47,233 nucleotides of DNA. Origin: Actinomycetota bacterium (GTDB lineage: Bacteria; Actinomycetota; Actinomycetes; Nanopelagicales; Nanopelagicaceae). Numbering within the stretch: the first letter of the stretch is position 1; every line of letters begins with the position of its first letter. A program made the position numbers and the translations under genes. Shown piece by piece: positions 16,468-25,031 of the stretch. The DNA is taken from assembly GCA_015660815.1 (NCBI GenBank), contig JACSDF010000014.1, forward strand, positions 1 through 47,233. Reading direction: 5' to 3'. The notes below the pieces were generated by a model, which searched no databases, was not told where the DNA came from, and worked only from the letters and a program-made list of their open reading frames with translations.

Positions 16468-16842
16468 ATGAAAGGATTCAAGGATTTCATTTTGCGGGGT
16501 AATCTCGTCGAACTTGCCGTTGCATTCATCGTTGGGGTCGCATTCGCAACTGTCGTCAGCACCTTCACCGAAGTGGTGCTCTCTCTTGTCGGCAAAGTAG
16601 GCGGAAACCCGGACTTCAACAACTTTATGCCCGGCGGCGTTCCCGTAGGTGCATTCCTGAGCGCTGCCGTAGCGTTCCTCATCGTCGCCTCCGTCCTCTT
16701 TTTATTTGTGGTCAAACCATACGAGGCAGCTAAGGCGCGCTTTATTAAGACTCCAACCGAAGCAGCCGCATCAGCAGCCCCGGACATAATTCTGTTAACC
16801 GAGATTCGCGATCTGCTAGCGGCTGACGCGGCCCGAAAATGA
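16468..16842 (+). CDS. mscL: Large-conductance mechanosensitive channel
   Basis: 124 residues from ATG 16468 (MKGFKDFILRGNLVELAVAFIVGVAFATVV), the classic MscL start with the pore-lining TM1. An upstream TTG at 16441 is less likely. TM2 is AFLSAAVAFLIVASVLFLFVVKPYEAAK, and the C-terminal helix LLTEIRDLLAADAARK forms the cytoplasmic bundle. It is a pentameric inner-membrane valve that opens under hypo-osmotic stress. It follows the broken nhaA and shares a strong terminator with the convergent glnA. Confidence 0.93.
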   Translation: MKGFKDFILRGNLVELAVAFIVGVAFATVVSTFTEVVLSLVGKVGGNPDFNNFMPGGVPVGAFLSAAVAFLIVASVLFLFVVKPYEAAKARFIKTPTEAAASAAPDIILLTEIRDLLAADAARK

Positions 16843-16870
16843 ATTGAACTTTTAATTTCTCGGAAGATGT

Positions 16871-16917
16871 AAAATACAAAAGCCCCGACCAACTTCTGGC
16901 CGGGGCTTTTGTATTTT
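16871..16917. terminator. Bidirectional intrinsic terminator between mscL and glnA
   Basis: A perfect 17-base inverted repeat (16871-16887 and 16901-16917) with a GC-rich core CCCCG/CGGGG, A-rich outer left arm and T-rich outer right arm, around a 13-base loop. The symmetry gives a U-tract on either strand, fitting the convergent genes on both sides. Confidence 0.95.
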
Positions 16918-16922
16918 TACGA

Positions 16923-18353
16923 TTAGATATCGAAGTACAGCTCAAACTCAGCTGGATGTGGACGTAGGCGAACATAATCAACCTCTTGCTTACGCTTGAA
17001 ATCAATCCACGTTTCGATGAGATCCTTAGTAAAGACGCCACCTTTGAGCAAAAACTCGTGGTCGCGCTCTAAGTTATTGAGCACTTCATCGAGTGAACCT
17101 GGAACCTGAGGAATTGCAGCGGCCTCTTCACCAGTTAACTCATATAGATCTTTATCTACTGGGGCAGGTGGTTCGATCTTATTAATGATTCCATCAAGAC
17201 CGGCCATTAACATCGCAGCAAATGCTAGATATGGATTTGATGATGGATCTGGGCAACGGAATTCGATGCGCTTTGCTTTCGGATTAGATCCAGTAATTGG
17301 GATACGGATACAAGCCGAGCGGTTACGCGCTGAGTAAACAAGATTTACTGGAGCTTCATAACCTGGGACTAAGCGGCGATACGAGTTAACTGTTGGGTTA
17401 GTGAAAGCAAGAAGCGATGGTGCATGCTTGAGCAGACCACCGATGTAGTGACGGGCCATCTCGGACAGGTCTCCGTAACCATCTCCGAAGAATAACGGGA
17501 CGCCATCTTTCCAGAGTGATTGGTGAACGTGCATTCCAGAACCATTATCTCCGAAGAGTGGCTTAGGCATAAACGTTGCAGTCTTTCCGCCCTGCCATGC
17601 AGTATTGCGAACGACATACTTAAACTTCATGATGTCATCGCCTGCATGCAAAATATCGGTGAAGCGATAGTTAATCTCCATCTGTCCAGCCGTTCCAACT
17701 TCGTGGTGTGAGCGTTCAACAAGTAAGCCAACCTTGCCTAGCTGCATAACCATCTCATCGCGGAGATCTGCGAATTGATCCGTTGGCGAAACCGGGAAAT
17801 ATCCTCCCTTGACGCGTGTGCGATATCCGCGGTTAGGAGTTCCATCGGCATCTTCTTTAATTCCGGTATTCCACGCACCTTCATATGAATCAATCTCATG
17901 GTAGGCAGTGTTTATATCGGTCTTAAAACGAACGCGATCAAATACGTAGAACTCAGCCTCTGGTGCAAAGAACGCAGTATCTGCAATACCTTGTGCGCGC
18001 ATGAAGTCAACGGCTTTTGCAACAACACCGCGAGGATCACGACTATAAAGCGAGTTATCACTTGGATTATGAACAGAAAAGAGAATGATTAATGTTTTCT
18101 CTTTACGATATGGATCAAGGTATGCCGATTCCGGAACGGGCAAAAGCTTCATATCTGATTCGTGGATTGACTGAAAACCGCGGATCGATGAACCATCAAA
18201 CATCAAGCCATCCGTGAAGACGGCTTGATCAAATGATTCAACTGGAACATTAAAGTGATGTTGGATTCCAGGAAGATCGGTAAAGCGAACATCTACTAAC
18301 TTAATATCTTCCTTTTTAATATATGCAAAAATCTCTTCTGAATTCTTAAACAT
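16923..18353 (-). CDS. glnA: Glutamine synthetase type I
   Basis: 476 residues, full length for dodecameric GSI. It makes glutamine from glutamate, ammonia and ATP. Visible are [22 protein letters not shown] (metal-binding glutamates), [33 protein letters not shown] (ATP/glutamate site) and the substrate arginine region [18 protein letters not shown]404 in [10 protein letters not shown] is at the adenylylation position of GSI-beta, so control by GlnE-type adenylylation is likely. A 160-base region shared with the divergent RDD gene holds a palindrome/hairpin near the start and a candidate GlnR-like site. The order glnA-RDD-DUF4191-lipA-lipB equals the mycobacterial glnA1 locus. Confidence 0.97.
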   Translation of the reverse strand: MFKNSEEIFAYIKKEDIKLVDVRFTDLPGIQHHFNVPVESFDQAVFTDGLMFDGSSIRGFQSIHESDMKLLPVPESAYLDPYRKEKTLIILFSVHNPSDNSLYSRDPRGVVAKAVDFMRAQGIADTAFFAPEAEFYVFDRVRFKTDINTAYHEIDSYEGAWNTGIKEDADGTPNRGYRTRVKGGYFPVSPTDQFADLRDEMVMQLGKVGLLVERSHHEVGTAGQMEINYRFTDILHAGDDIMKFKYVVRNTAWQGGKTATFMPKPLFGDNGSGMHVHQSLWKDGVPLFFGDGYGDLSEMARHYIGGLLKHAPSLLAFTNPTVNSYRRLVPGYEAPVNLVYSARNRSACIRIPITGSNPKAKRIEFRCPDPSSNPYLAFAAMLMAGLDGIINKIEPPAPVDKDLYELTGEEAAAIPQVPGSLDEVLNNLERDHEFLLKGGVFTKDLIETWIDFKRKQEVDYVRLRPHPAEFELYFDI

Positions 18354-18365
18354 GCTTCTCCCAAT

Positions 18366-18394
18366 TCACATGTGATACGAAAATCGACGTATCA
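18366..18394 (-). promoter_or_regulatory. Palindrome and hairpin in the glnA leader
   Basis: A perfect 10-base palindrome TCACATGTGA (18366-18375) overlaps an inverted repeat TGATACG / CGTATCA (18373-18379 and 18388-18394, 8-base loop). Both lie 13-41 bases upstream of the glnA ATG, in the likely 5' UTR. It could be a protein-binding site or an mRNA hairpin near the ribosome site (GGGAGA). Confidence 0.45.
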
Positions 18395-18451
18395 GTTGCA
18401 GATCTCTCGGCATTGAGCACCTCTGCGCTGGGGCAAGAATAAGTCTTTTGC

Positions 18452-18489
18452 GTCAAAAGGGCATAACCACCCTGTTACAGCCATGTTAC
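18452..18489 (-). promoter_or_regulatory. Candidate GlnR-like binding region upstream of glnA
   Basis: Read toward glnA, four 5-mers follow each other at a constant 6-base spacing: GTAAC (18489-18485), GTAAC (18478-18474), GTTAT (18467-18463) and TTGAC (18456-18452). The actinobacterial GlnR consensus is gTnAC-n6-GaAAC repeated in 11-base steps, so spacing fits and sequence fits moderately. The site is about 100-135 bases from the glnA start and also covers the RDD gene promoter. Confidence 0.45.
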
Positions 18490-18501
18490 GAAATTGACCT
18501 C

Positions 18502-18507
18502 TAGGCT
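18502..18507 (+). promoter_or_regulatory. Candidate -10 box, RDD gene (leaderless)
   Basis: TAGGCT, then 6 bases (aggggc), then the ATG at 18514. Confidence 0.6.
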
Positions 18508-18513
18508 AGGGGC

Positions 18514-18888
18514 ATGGATTCAAGAGCTAGAGATGTGAGCCTTGGGCGACGCCTCGCCGCGATAACCCTGGATTGGCTGGCCTGTTATGCGATTATCGCT
18601 GCCCTCTCGGGTGGAATCGGCCAAATGACGCCAGATCGATCACCAATTATCTTGGCGCTTTTCTTCGGCGAGGTAGCAATTCTGACGGCGCTGACTGGTG
18701 CATCCCTAGGCCAGAAGATCTTTGGTCTGCGCGTCGTTCGCTTTAGTGATGGAGGAGCAATTACTCCTTTGCAGGCTTTGATCCGCACATTTTTCTTGGT
18801 TCTTGTCGTAACTGCCGTGACCTATGACGAGAATGGCCGCGGGATCCATGAACGTATTAGTAAAACAGTTTTGACTAGAAATTCTTAG
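18514..18888 (+). CDS. RDD-family membrane protein
   Basis: 124 residues. The start GRRLAAITLDWLACYAIIAAL is the RDD domain signature (conserved R and D in the first helix). Further helices follow (about 45-65) with SLGQKIFGLRVVRFSDGG, the typical GqklfglrVv segment, and a last helix near 90-105. The biochemical function of most RDD proteins is unknown; some affect ion transport. The position divergent from glnA and near DUF4191/lipA is the same as in mycobacteria. Confidence 0.9.
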   Translation: MDSRARDVSLGRRLAAITLDWLACYAIIAALSGGIGQMTPDRSPIILALFFGEVAILTALTGASLGQKIFGLRVVRFSDGGAITPLQALIRTFFLVLVVTAVTYDENGRGIHERISKTVLTRNS

Positions 18889-18929
18889 CAGTCAATTTAT
18901 TTCAAAAAGAAATATTTGCCCTAGAAGGC

Positions 18930-18935
18930 TAGATT
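18930..18935 (+). promoter_or_regulatory. Candidate -10 box, 56-residue gene (leaderless)
   Basis: TAGATT, then 6 bases (tctacc), then the ATG at 18942. It supports that the small reading frame is a gene. Confidence 0.5.
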
Positions 18936-18941
18936 TCTACC

Positions 18942-19112
18942 ATGCTCGGTGGAATCGATAATGGACTTTTTTTGCAGGCGATAAGTGGCTTTTTAGTCCT
19001 GCCTATTTTTATCCTGATTCTAAAATGGGCATTTCCAACTAAAAAAGATCCAACAGAGCAAAAAAGACACAGGGAGTTCAAAGCTTCGCTGCGACATTTG
19101 CCGCGCAAGTAG
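18942..19112 (+). CDS. Small single-pass membrane protein, 56 residues
   Basis: ATG 18942 to TAG 19110-19112. A short N-terminus (MLGGIDNGLFLQ), one hydrophobic helix at about 13-31 (AISGFLVLPIFILILKWAF), then a basic cytoplasmic tail (KKDPTEQKRHREFKASLRHLPRK). It fits the gap between the RDD and SDR genes exactly and has a TAGATT box 6 bases before its start. The N-out, basic-tail layout is that of many actinobacterial small membrane proteins. No function is recognised. Confidence 0.65.
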   Translation: MLGGIDNGLFLQAISGFLVLPIFILILKWAFPTKKDPTEQKRHREFKASLRHLPRK

Positions 19113-19125
19113 GCAGAATTAACTC

Positions 19126-19842
19126 ATGGTTCTTGCAATCGTTACCGGTGGCTCTCGCGGACTTGGTTTTGAAACGGCGAAGGCTCTTCGGGCATTGGGG
19201 CATCACGTTGTATTAGTGGCACGAGATGTCGATCGGTTGGCACAAGCTGCAGCGGAATTGCAATGCGATTATCGAGCAGTTGATTTAGCCGATATCAATG
19301 CCTCCAAAAAGAGCTTTGAAGAAATTCTCGATACCTTTGGCGTTCCGCAGATTTTGGTTTTGGCTCATGGAGTCATGAGTGCCAAGATGTCGAAGACGTT
19401 AAAGACGGATAACGAAGAGTGGCGCCGAGTAATGGCGATTAATTTGGATTCAGTATTTTGTGCAGTAAATACTCTGGCAGCCCCGATGGCCGAAGCACGC
19501 AATGGCCGAACCATTATCTTTTCCGCCTGTTTAGGTCGCATGTCTGGACCCGGAAATACTGGGGGATTAGCGCCATATCGAATTAGTAAGGCTGGCGTGA
19601 ATGCATTAGTAAGAAACTTGGCACACGAAACCGGCTTAGGGAGTCGAGGATTTTTAGTCGATGCGATCTGCCCTAATCATTCGCGCACAGATATGGGGGG
19701 CCCTGGGGCACCTCTATCTGCAGAGCAAGGTGCACAGACGGCAATCTGGCTGGCAACTCGTAATTTTGATATCAATGGTGCACGTGATCAGGAAAAATTA
19801 ACAGGAGTCCTCTGGGAAGAAAAGCAGGTTGTTGACTGGTAA
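19126..19842 (+). CDS. Short-chain dehydrogenase/reductase
   Basis: 238 residues. The Rossmann motif is TGGSRGLG (7-14), then VLAHGVMS at the NNAG position (82-85 region changed to AHGV), and the active-site Y151 and K155 in APYRISKAGVNAL with S133. RFLVDAICPNHSRTDMGGPGA resembles the plant/animal carbonyl-reductase-like SDR branch (PGWVRTDMGG motif). It is an NADP-dependent reductase of an unknown carbonyl substrate. It lies 13 bases after the small membrane protein gene and converges on DUF4191 with only 24 bases between. It is an addition to the otherwise conserved glnA-lipA block. Confidence 0.88.
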   Translation: MVLAIVTGGSRGLGFETAKALRALGHHVVLVARDVDRLAQAAAELQCDYRAVDLADINASKKSFEEILDTFGVPQILVLAHGVMSAKMSKTLKTDNEEWRRVMAINLDSVFCAVNTLAAPMAEARNGRTIIFSACLGRMSGPGNTGGLAPYRISKAGVNALVRNLAHETGLGSRGFLVDAICPNHSRTDMGGPGAPLSAEQGAQTAIWLATRNFDINGARDQEKLTGVLWEEKQVVDW

Positions 19843-19866
19843 ATAAGGTCGATTTCTTGGTTGGGT

Positions 19867-20541
19867 TTAACGCATCTTTGGTACACGAGTTGGCATTGGA
19901 CCCTTTGGAATTGGCATAGATAAACCACCGACGGCCTTTAAGCGCGCACGTACTTCGCGCATCTGATGGGCAGTTAATTTCTTCGGCATTTTTTGTAGCT
20001 TCTTTTGCAGTTTGCGAAGTGGAACTTGTCCTTGCTCATCGCCAATGACAACGAGTGCGATTGGAACACCTGGTGCGAATCGCTCAGTCTTTTTTCGCTC
20101 ATCGGTGAGCATTTGATTAACCCCTTGCGAGCCTTCTCCAGTTAATACGATCCCTGCACGGCCAACACTTCGGTGAACCATATCTTGATTACGCGCAACG
20201 GCAACTGCAGGGGTAGTGGTCCATCCTTTGCGGATCGCCATTAACACACTGGCTCCTGCACCCACCTGGCCTTCAATTGATGAGTAAGCGGCGGTGCCCG
20301 CTTGACGAGTAAAGAACAGGAGGGCCATAAGAAAAGCTAGCGGCAAGAAAATAAATCCAAAGTAAATTGGATGTCCAAGAGCAAATCCGATTCCAATTCC
20401 GATAGACCATGTGACGAGAAAAATTGCAATGAGAGCATATGGAATCCATGGTTTTACAACTTTCGTGACGCTATACGCATCGCGGAAAGTTTGGAAACGT
20501 GGCTTCTTAATCTTCTTTTCTTTTGCTTTTCTCTTAAACAT
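19867..20541 (-). CDS. DUF4191 membrane protein
   Basis: 224 residues. A very basic N-terminus (MFKRKAKEKKIKKPRFQTFRDAYSVTK) is followed by two adjacent helices (about 33-55 and 58-78). A soluble domain with QVGAGASVLMAIRKGWTTTPAVAVARNQDMVHRSVGRAGIVLTGEG comes next, then a basic Lys-rich end. This is the actinobacterial DUF4191 family, always next to lipA; function unknown. The start lies 7 bases after a TAAACT box inside the end of the upstream acyltransferase gene, so it may have its own leaderless transcript. Confidence 0.92.
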   Translation of the reverse strand: MFKRKAKEKKIKKPRFQTFRDAYSVTKVVKPWIPYALIAIFLVTWSIGIGIGFALGHPIYFGFIFLPLAFLMALLFFTRQAGTAAYSSIEGQVGAGASVLMAIRKGWTTTPAVAVARNQDMVHRSVGRAGIVLTGEGSQGVNQMLTDERKKTERFAPGVPIALVVIGDEQGQVPLRKLQKKLQKMPKKLTAHQMREVRARLKAVGGLSMPIPKGPMPTRVPKMR

Positions 20542-20546
20542 GTCGC

Positions 20547-21245
20547 CTAGTTTAGTGGGGCAGGGGCCGTTCCACCAAGGCGGGTAGGTGCCCAGCGCTG
20601 GCCCACATGGCTATCAGGGTAATTCTCTTGAACTTGGTGAAGCATTCCAAGAAGTGTTTGGCGCAGATGTGCTTCAGCAACTTCGAGGTCATCACCTTTT
20701 TTATAGGTAATCGGCTCTCCAAAGATTACGGAGACTGGAATATGTTTGCGACGTAGATTTCGCTTTACACCCTTAGTCCAAACTCTCTGGCTTCCCCAAA
20801 TAATTGTTGGAATAACTGGAACTCCAGCACCCATCGCAAGACGAACTGCGCCAGATTTTAGACCTTTAATCTCAAAACTCGTGGATACTGTTCCCTCAGG
20901 AAAAATTCCAATTATCTCGCCTGCCTTTAGAGCACGCAGAGCAGCAACAAAAGATGCCGCACCATTTTGACGATCTACATTTATATGGTGCATTCCGCGC
21001 ATCAAAGGTCCAGCGAGCTTGTTGTTGAAAACTTCTTTTTTAGCCATGAAGCGCACATATCGACCCGCAGGCAATGCCGCCGTACCAGTAATTGCGAAAT
21101 CTAAATAACTGACATGATTGATGGCTAAAATTGCGCCATCTTTTTGCGGGATATTTTCAACACCTTGAAAATCAAATTTTAGATCTAAATATTTCCAGAG
21201 TGATTTGATTACAAAGATTACTGGGGGATATACGAAATCAGCCAT
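20547..21245 (-). CDS. Lysophospholipid acyltransferase (PlsC family)
   Basis: 232 residues from ATG 21245, whose first bases ATGGCTGA overlap the lipA stop by 8. A longer frame to 21308 lies inside lipA and is unlikely. Motifs: H-x4-D in NHVSYLD (H44, D49), FPEGTVS (115-121) and [10 protein letters not shown]. It acylates a lysophospholipid or glycerol-phosphate backbone at the membrane. It is the second PlsC-type enzyme in this window, differing from the one at 5836 mainly outside the motifs. It shares its operon with lipB-lipA, perhaps only by position. Confidence 0.9.
   Translation of the reverse strand: MADFVYPPVIFVIKSLWKYLDLKFDFQGVENIPQKDGAILAINHVSYLDFAITGTAALPAGRYVRFMAKKEVFNNKLAGPLMRGMHHINVDRQNGAASFVAALRALKAGEIIGIFPEGTVSTSFEIKGLKSGAVRLAMGAGVPVIPTIIWGSQRVWTKGVKRNLRRKHIPVSVIFGEPITYKKGDDLEVAEAHLRQTLLGMLHQVQENYPDSHVGQRWAPTRLGGTAPAPLN
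20549..20554 (-). promoter_or_regulatory. Candidate -10 box, DUF4191 gene (leaderless)
   Basis: TAAACT on the minus strand, then 7 bases (aggcgac), then the ATG at 20541. It lies within the last codons of the upstream acyltransferase gene. Confidence 0.45.
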
Positions 21246-22170
21246 GAGTTGCTTTAGCCGCCATTGCCTGTCGATATAAACGTCCAGCACGATAACTTGA
21301 GCGTACAAGTGGTCCGCTCATTACGCCGAGGAAACCTGCCTCAGTTGCCTCGCTTGATAGCTCAACGAACTCTTCGGGCTTGACCCACCGTACAACTGGA
21401 TGATGACGATTGGTAGGACGTAAATATTGGGTAATCGTGATTAAATCACAGCCAGCGCTTCGTAGATCAATGAGGGCCTGTGAAACCTCTGCGCGCGTTT
21501 CACCTAATCCGAGAATCAAATTCGATTTGGTAATCAGACCAAATTCGCGGGCCATTGTTATTACACGTAAAGATTTTTCGTAAGTAAATGCTGGACGAAT
21601 TTCCTTAAAGATTCTCGGTACAGTTTCTAGATTGTGGGCGAAGACTTCTGGAAGCGTTTCAAAAATTTCGTTAAGTAGCTCGCTTTTTGCATGAAAATCC
21701 GGAGCTAACATTTCTACTCCGCAGCCGGGATTTAACGCATGCACCTGTCTAATAGTTTCAGCATATAACCATGCGCCTTCATCGGGCAGATCATCTCTAG
21801 TAACGCCGGTGATAGTTGCATAGGCAAGCCCCATCGCTTTCACAGATTCGGCGACTTTTCGTGGCTCTTCTCGATCTAGTGGATCGGGTTTACCTGTATC
21901 TATATTGCAAAAATCGCAGCGACGAGTGCACTTATCTCCACCGATTAAAAATGTTGCCTCTTTATCTTCCCAACACTCGAAGATGTTTGGACACGCGGCT
22001 TCTTGGCAGACTGTATGTAAACCCTCACTTTTTACTAATGATCGAAGCCTGGTGTACTCAGGACCCATGTTTGCCCGAGTCTTTATCCATTCGGGTTTGC
22101 GTTCGATTGGGGTTTGCGCGTTGCGGGCCTCAATGCGAATCATCTTGCGACCTTCAGGGGCGATGCTCAT
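21238..22170 (-). CDS. lipA: Lipoyl synthase
   Basis: 310 residues. This radical-SAM enzyme inserts two sulfurs into octanoyl-lysine of E2 and H proteins. Both Fe-S clusters are visible: C55, C60, C66 ([12 protein letters not shown]) for the auxiliary cluster and C81, C85, C88 (CTRRCDFC) for the SAM cluster. The serine ligand for the auxiliary cluster is in VRSSYRAG near the C-terminus. It overlaps lipB by 4 bases (ATGA). The substrates are encoded nearby: the two lipoyl domains of SucB at 28088-29788. Confidence 0.97.
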   Translation of the reverse strand: MSIAPEGRKMIRIEARNAQTPIERKPEWIKTRANMGPEYTRLRSLVKSEGLHTVCQEAACPNIFECWEDKEATFLIGGDKCTRRCDFCNIDTGKPDPLDREEPRKVAESVKAMGLAYATITGVTRDDLPDEGAWLYAETIRQVHALNPGCGVEMLAPDFHAKSELLNEIFETLPEVFAHNLETVPRIFKEIRPAFTYEKSLRVITMAREFGLITKSNLILGLGETRAEVSQALIDLRSAGCDLITITQYLRPTNRHHPVVRWVKPEEFVELSSEATEAGFLGVMSGPLVRSSYRAGRLYRQAMAAKATHG

Positions 22171-22823
22171 ACAGTCACTCGTTTCAGAGATTCAAAGATG
22201 TAGCGCTCAACAACTGGTTCAACTTCTTCAATCGTAATTGCGCGACCTAACTCTTTTTCCATAGAAGTCACCTCTGCATCGGCAATGCCACAGGGAACAA
22301 TCCGATCAAATGCAGTTAAATCAGGGCAGACATTTAAAGCAAATCCATGCATAGTTACGGCTTTGGCTACTCGAATTCCAATAGCGGCGATTTTACGATC
22401 ACCCTTTTCATCGCGAATCCAGACGCCTGAGCGTCCAGCAAAACATTGCGCTTTTATTCCAAACTCTGCACAGACTTGGATGAGACCGGCCTCGATTTCG
22501 CGAACAAAGCCAACGACTTCGGTTGGTTTAGCTAATCGGACAATTGGATAGCCCACTAATTGGCCGGGTCCGTGCCATGTAATTCTTCCGCCCCTATCGA
22601 CATCGATGACAGGGGTACCGTCATGTGGTCGCTCTGAGGGATCGCTTCGGCGACCTGCGGTGTACACCGAGGGGTGTTGCAAAAGTAAAAGCGTATTAGG
22701 TCGTTTTTTTTCAACGACTTCGCCATGAATTGTTCGCTGAACATCCCAAGCCTTTTCGTAATCGATGAGGCCATGGCGGGCCAAGGCAATTACAGAATCG
22801 TGGGGGCTAGTAACTACAGTCAC
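22167..22823 (-). CDS. lipB: Lipoyl(octanoyl) transferase
   Basis: 218 residues from GTG. It moves octanoate from acyl carrier protein to the lipoyl-domain lysine. The active-site pair K144 ([11 protein letters not shown]) and C178 (IVPCGI) is present, with [18 protein letters not shown] (78-94) and [15 protein letters not shown] lies 6 bases before the GTG, pointing to a leaderless transcript for lipB-lipA-acyltransferase. It is divergent from the MMPL transporter gene, with 54 bases between the starts. Confidence 0.96.
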   Translation of the reverse strand: MTVVTSPHDSVIALARHGLIDYEKAWDVQRTIHGEVVEKKRPNTLLLLQHPSVYTAGRRSDPSERPHDGTPVIDVDRGGRITWHGPGQLVGYPIVRLAKPTEVVGFVREIEAGLIQVCAEFGIKAQCFAGRSGVWIRDEKGDRKIAAIGIRVAKAVTMHGFALNVCPDLTAFDRIVPCGIADAEVTSMEKELGRAITIEEVEPVVERYIFESLKRVTV

Positions 22824-22829
22824 ATCCCT

Positions 22830-22835
22830 AGCCTA
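22830..22835 (-). promoter_or_regulatory. Candidate -10 box, lipB-lipA operon (leaderless)
   Basis: TAGGCT on the minus strand, then 6 bases (agggat), then the GTG at 22823. The same hexamer and spacing are found before the RDD gene. Confidence 0.6.
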
Positions 22836-22877
22836 AAGGTAGGATTGCATCCTTACCAATCCGAAAGGGAATAATCC

Positions 22878-25031
22878 GTGGAAACAGTTGCGAAAAAAAG
22901 AAGCCGACGCCCATTTATAACCGCGCTTATCGTGATTTTCCTCTGGTTCGGAGCTAGTGGAGTTTTTGGCCCACTTTTTGGCTCTTTATCGACGGTTCAA
23001 GAAAATGATAACTCAGCCTTTTTACCTCAAAGCGCTGAATCAACACAGGCATCAAAGATAATTGCCCAATTTTCTGCCGATCAGTCACAGACTATACCAA
23101 CGCTCATTCTCTATCTAGGTGAAATTGACGAGTCCAAAGTTGCAGCGCTTAACGAGCACTTAGCAAAACTTAGTTCAAAACCAATTCTTGGTTCAGATAT
23201 CGCCATTTCTAAGTATTTGATTCCCGGTCAACCAATCTTTGCCTTTGCTTCGCAGGACAAGAAAGCGATTCTTGTAAATCTGCCACTTACCCTTGCTTCG
23301 ACTGAAGATTTATTGCCAAATGATAAACCAGTCCTGCCTGAAATTATAAAAACTCTTCGAGAAGATTCGGCGGCTTACGCTAAAGCCAATGGTTTGACTT
23401 CAAATGTAACTGGCATAGGTGCGATACTGGGCGATCTCTTTGGAGCCTTTAGCGGTATCGACTCTTCACTTTTATTTACGACACTCATAGTTGTTGCACT
23501 GATATTAATAGTTGTTTATCGATCCCCCGTTCTGTGGATTTTGCCCCTTTTCTCATCGGTTATTGCCTTATCTACCGCTGGCGGGATCGTCTATTTGTTG
23601 GCCAAAAACAATGCAATTGATTTAAGTGGTCAATCCCAGGGAATTCTTTCGGTTTTAGTTCTAGGAGCGGCGACGGATTATGCACTTCTTTTAATATCGC
23701 GCTATCGCGAAGAGTTACATCACTATGCCTCACGATTTGATGCGATGAAGGCCGCTTACAAGGGCGTCTTTGAACCAATTCTCGCCTCGGGCATGACCGT
23801 CATCGTTAGTTTATTAGTTTTACTTCTTAGCGATCTCTCCAGCAATCGCGGACTCGGTCCAGTGGGAGCGATAGGTATCGCCGCTTCAATGATTACGATT
23901 TTAACTTTACTGCCCGCACTTTTAGTTGCATTTGGCCGGTGGATTTTCTGGCCACGAATTCCGCGTTTTGATGATGTGAACTCTCAACTTGAAGGAACCT
24001 GGGCAAAGATCGGCGCGGGCGTCCAAAAACGCCCTCGCAAGTTGTGGATCATTACATCGGTAGTTCTCGTAATTCTCGCCGGTTTTTCAACAACACTGAA
24101 CGCTAAGGGTCTATCCACGGCCGACTCTTTCACTAAAAAACAGGATTCGGTCATTGGTTTAGAGCTTTTAGGTCAACATTTTCCTGGGGGAGCAGGGCAG
24201 CCAACAGAGATTATTGTCAATGAAGCTTTAGTCGCATCTGTCAGCGCAGCGCTCATGAGAGTCGAAGGTGTCGCATCAGTTGATCCTCTGCGCGTGACTC
24301 CAGTTATTCCTGGACAACCACTCCCAGAAATAAAGATACTCAATGGTCAAGTAGTTTTAAATGCCACTTTGTCGCTTAACCCTGATTCTATTGAGGCACG
24401 GGATGTCATACCGGTAATCAGAGAAACCGTGCACGCCATTGATCCAGATATTTTGGTCGGCGGCTCAACTGCCGTTGCCTTTGATACCGATGTCGCAGCC
24501 GATCACGACAATAAAACGATAATTCCAATCGTTTTATTATTGATCACACTTATACTTGGTCTACTGCTTCGAAGTATCATTTCAGCAGTTCTATTACTGT
24601 CAACGGTGGTGCTCTCGTACTTTGCAACTCTGGGTGCATGCCAATTAGTCTTTGAACATATATTCAATTTCAAGGGCGCAGATACATCTTTCCCGCTCTT
24701 CGCATTTATTTTCCTTGTTGCTCTTGGAATTGACTACAACATTTTCCTTATGACGAGAGTGCGAGAAGAGAGTGCAAAAATCGGTACTCGAGCCGGCGTT
24801 ATAAAGGGGTTGACGGTCACAGGTGGCGTTATTACATCTGCTGGAATTGTTTTAGCAGCCACATTTGGTGTTCTTGGTGTCTTACCTTTGGTCTTCCTAG
24901 CAGAGTTGGGCTTTGCAGTAGCTTTCGGTGTTTTGCTCGATACTCTGATAGTTCGTACGATTTTGGTACCGGCACTGGCTTATGACATCGGTGGGAAAAT
25001 CTGGTGGCCATCTAAGTTGCAGTACAAATAA
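22878..25031 (+). CDS. MMPL/RND-family transporter
   Basis: 717 residues from GTG, preceded by GAAAGGGA. The layout is the usual duplicated RND pattern: one helix near 13-32, an extracytoplasmic domain, five helices around 190-365 (including GAATDYALLLISRYREEL), a helix near 390, a second outside domain and five more helices at about 545-710 (with ALGIDYNIFLMTRVREES). The GxxxDY motifs carry the proton-relay aspartates. It exports a lipid or other hydrophobic compound by proton-motive force; the substrate is unknown. It is shorter than mycobacterial MmpL3. It is first of a three-gene run (next start 1 base after its stop). Confidence 0.92.
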   Translation: METVAKKRSRRPFITALIVIFLWFGASGVFGPLFGSLSTVQENDNSAFLPQSAESTQASKIIAQFSADQSQTIPTLILYLGEIDESKVAALNEHLAKLSSKPILGSDIAISKYLIPGQPIFAFASQDKKAILVNLPLTLASTEDLLPNDKPVLPEIIKTLREDSAAYAKANGLTSNVTGIGAILGDLFGAFSGIDSSLLFTTLIVVALILIVVYRSPVLWILPLFSSVIALSTAGGIVYLLAKNNAIDLSGQSQGILSVLVLGAATDYALLLISRYREELHHYASRFDAMKAAYKGVFEPILASGMTVIVSLLVLLLSDLSSNRGLGPVGAIGIAASMITILTLLPALLVAFGRWIFWPRIPRFDDVNSQLEGTWAKIGAGVQKRPRKLWIITSVVLVILAGFSTTLNAKGLSTADSFTKKQDSVIGLELLGQHFPGGAGQPTEIIVNEALVASVSAALMRVEGVASVDPLRVTPVIPGQPLPEIKILNGQVVLNATLSLNPDSIEARDVIPVIRETVHAIDPDILVGGSTAVAFDTDVAADHDNKTIIPIVLLLITLILGLLLRSIISAVLLLSTVVLSYFATLGACQLVFEHIFNFKGADTSFPLFAFIFLVALGIDYNIFLMTRVREESAKIGTRAGVIKGLTVTGGVITSAGIVLAATFGVLGVLPLVFLAELGFAVAFGVLLDTLIVRTILVPALAYDIGGKIWWPSKLQYK

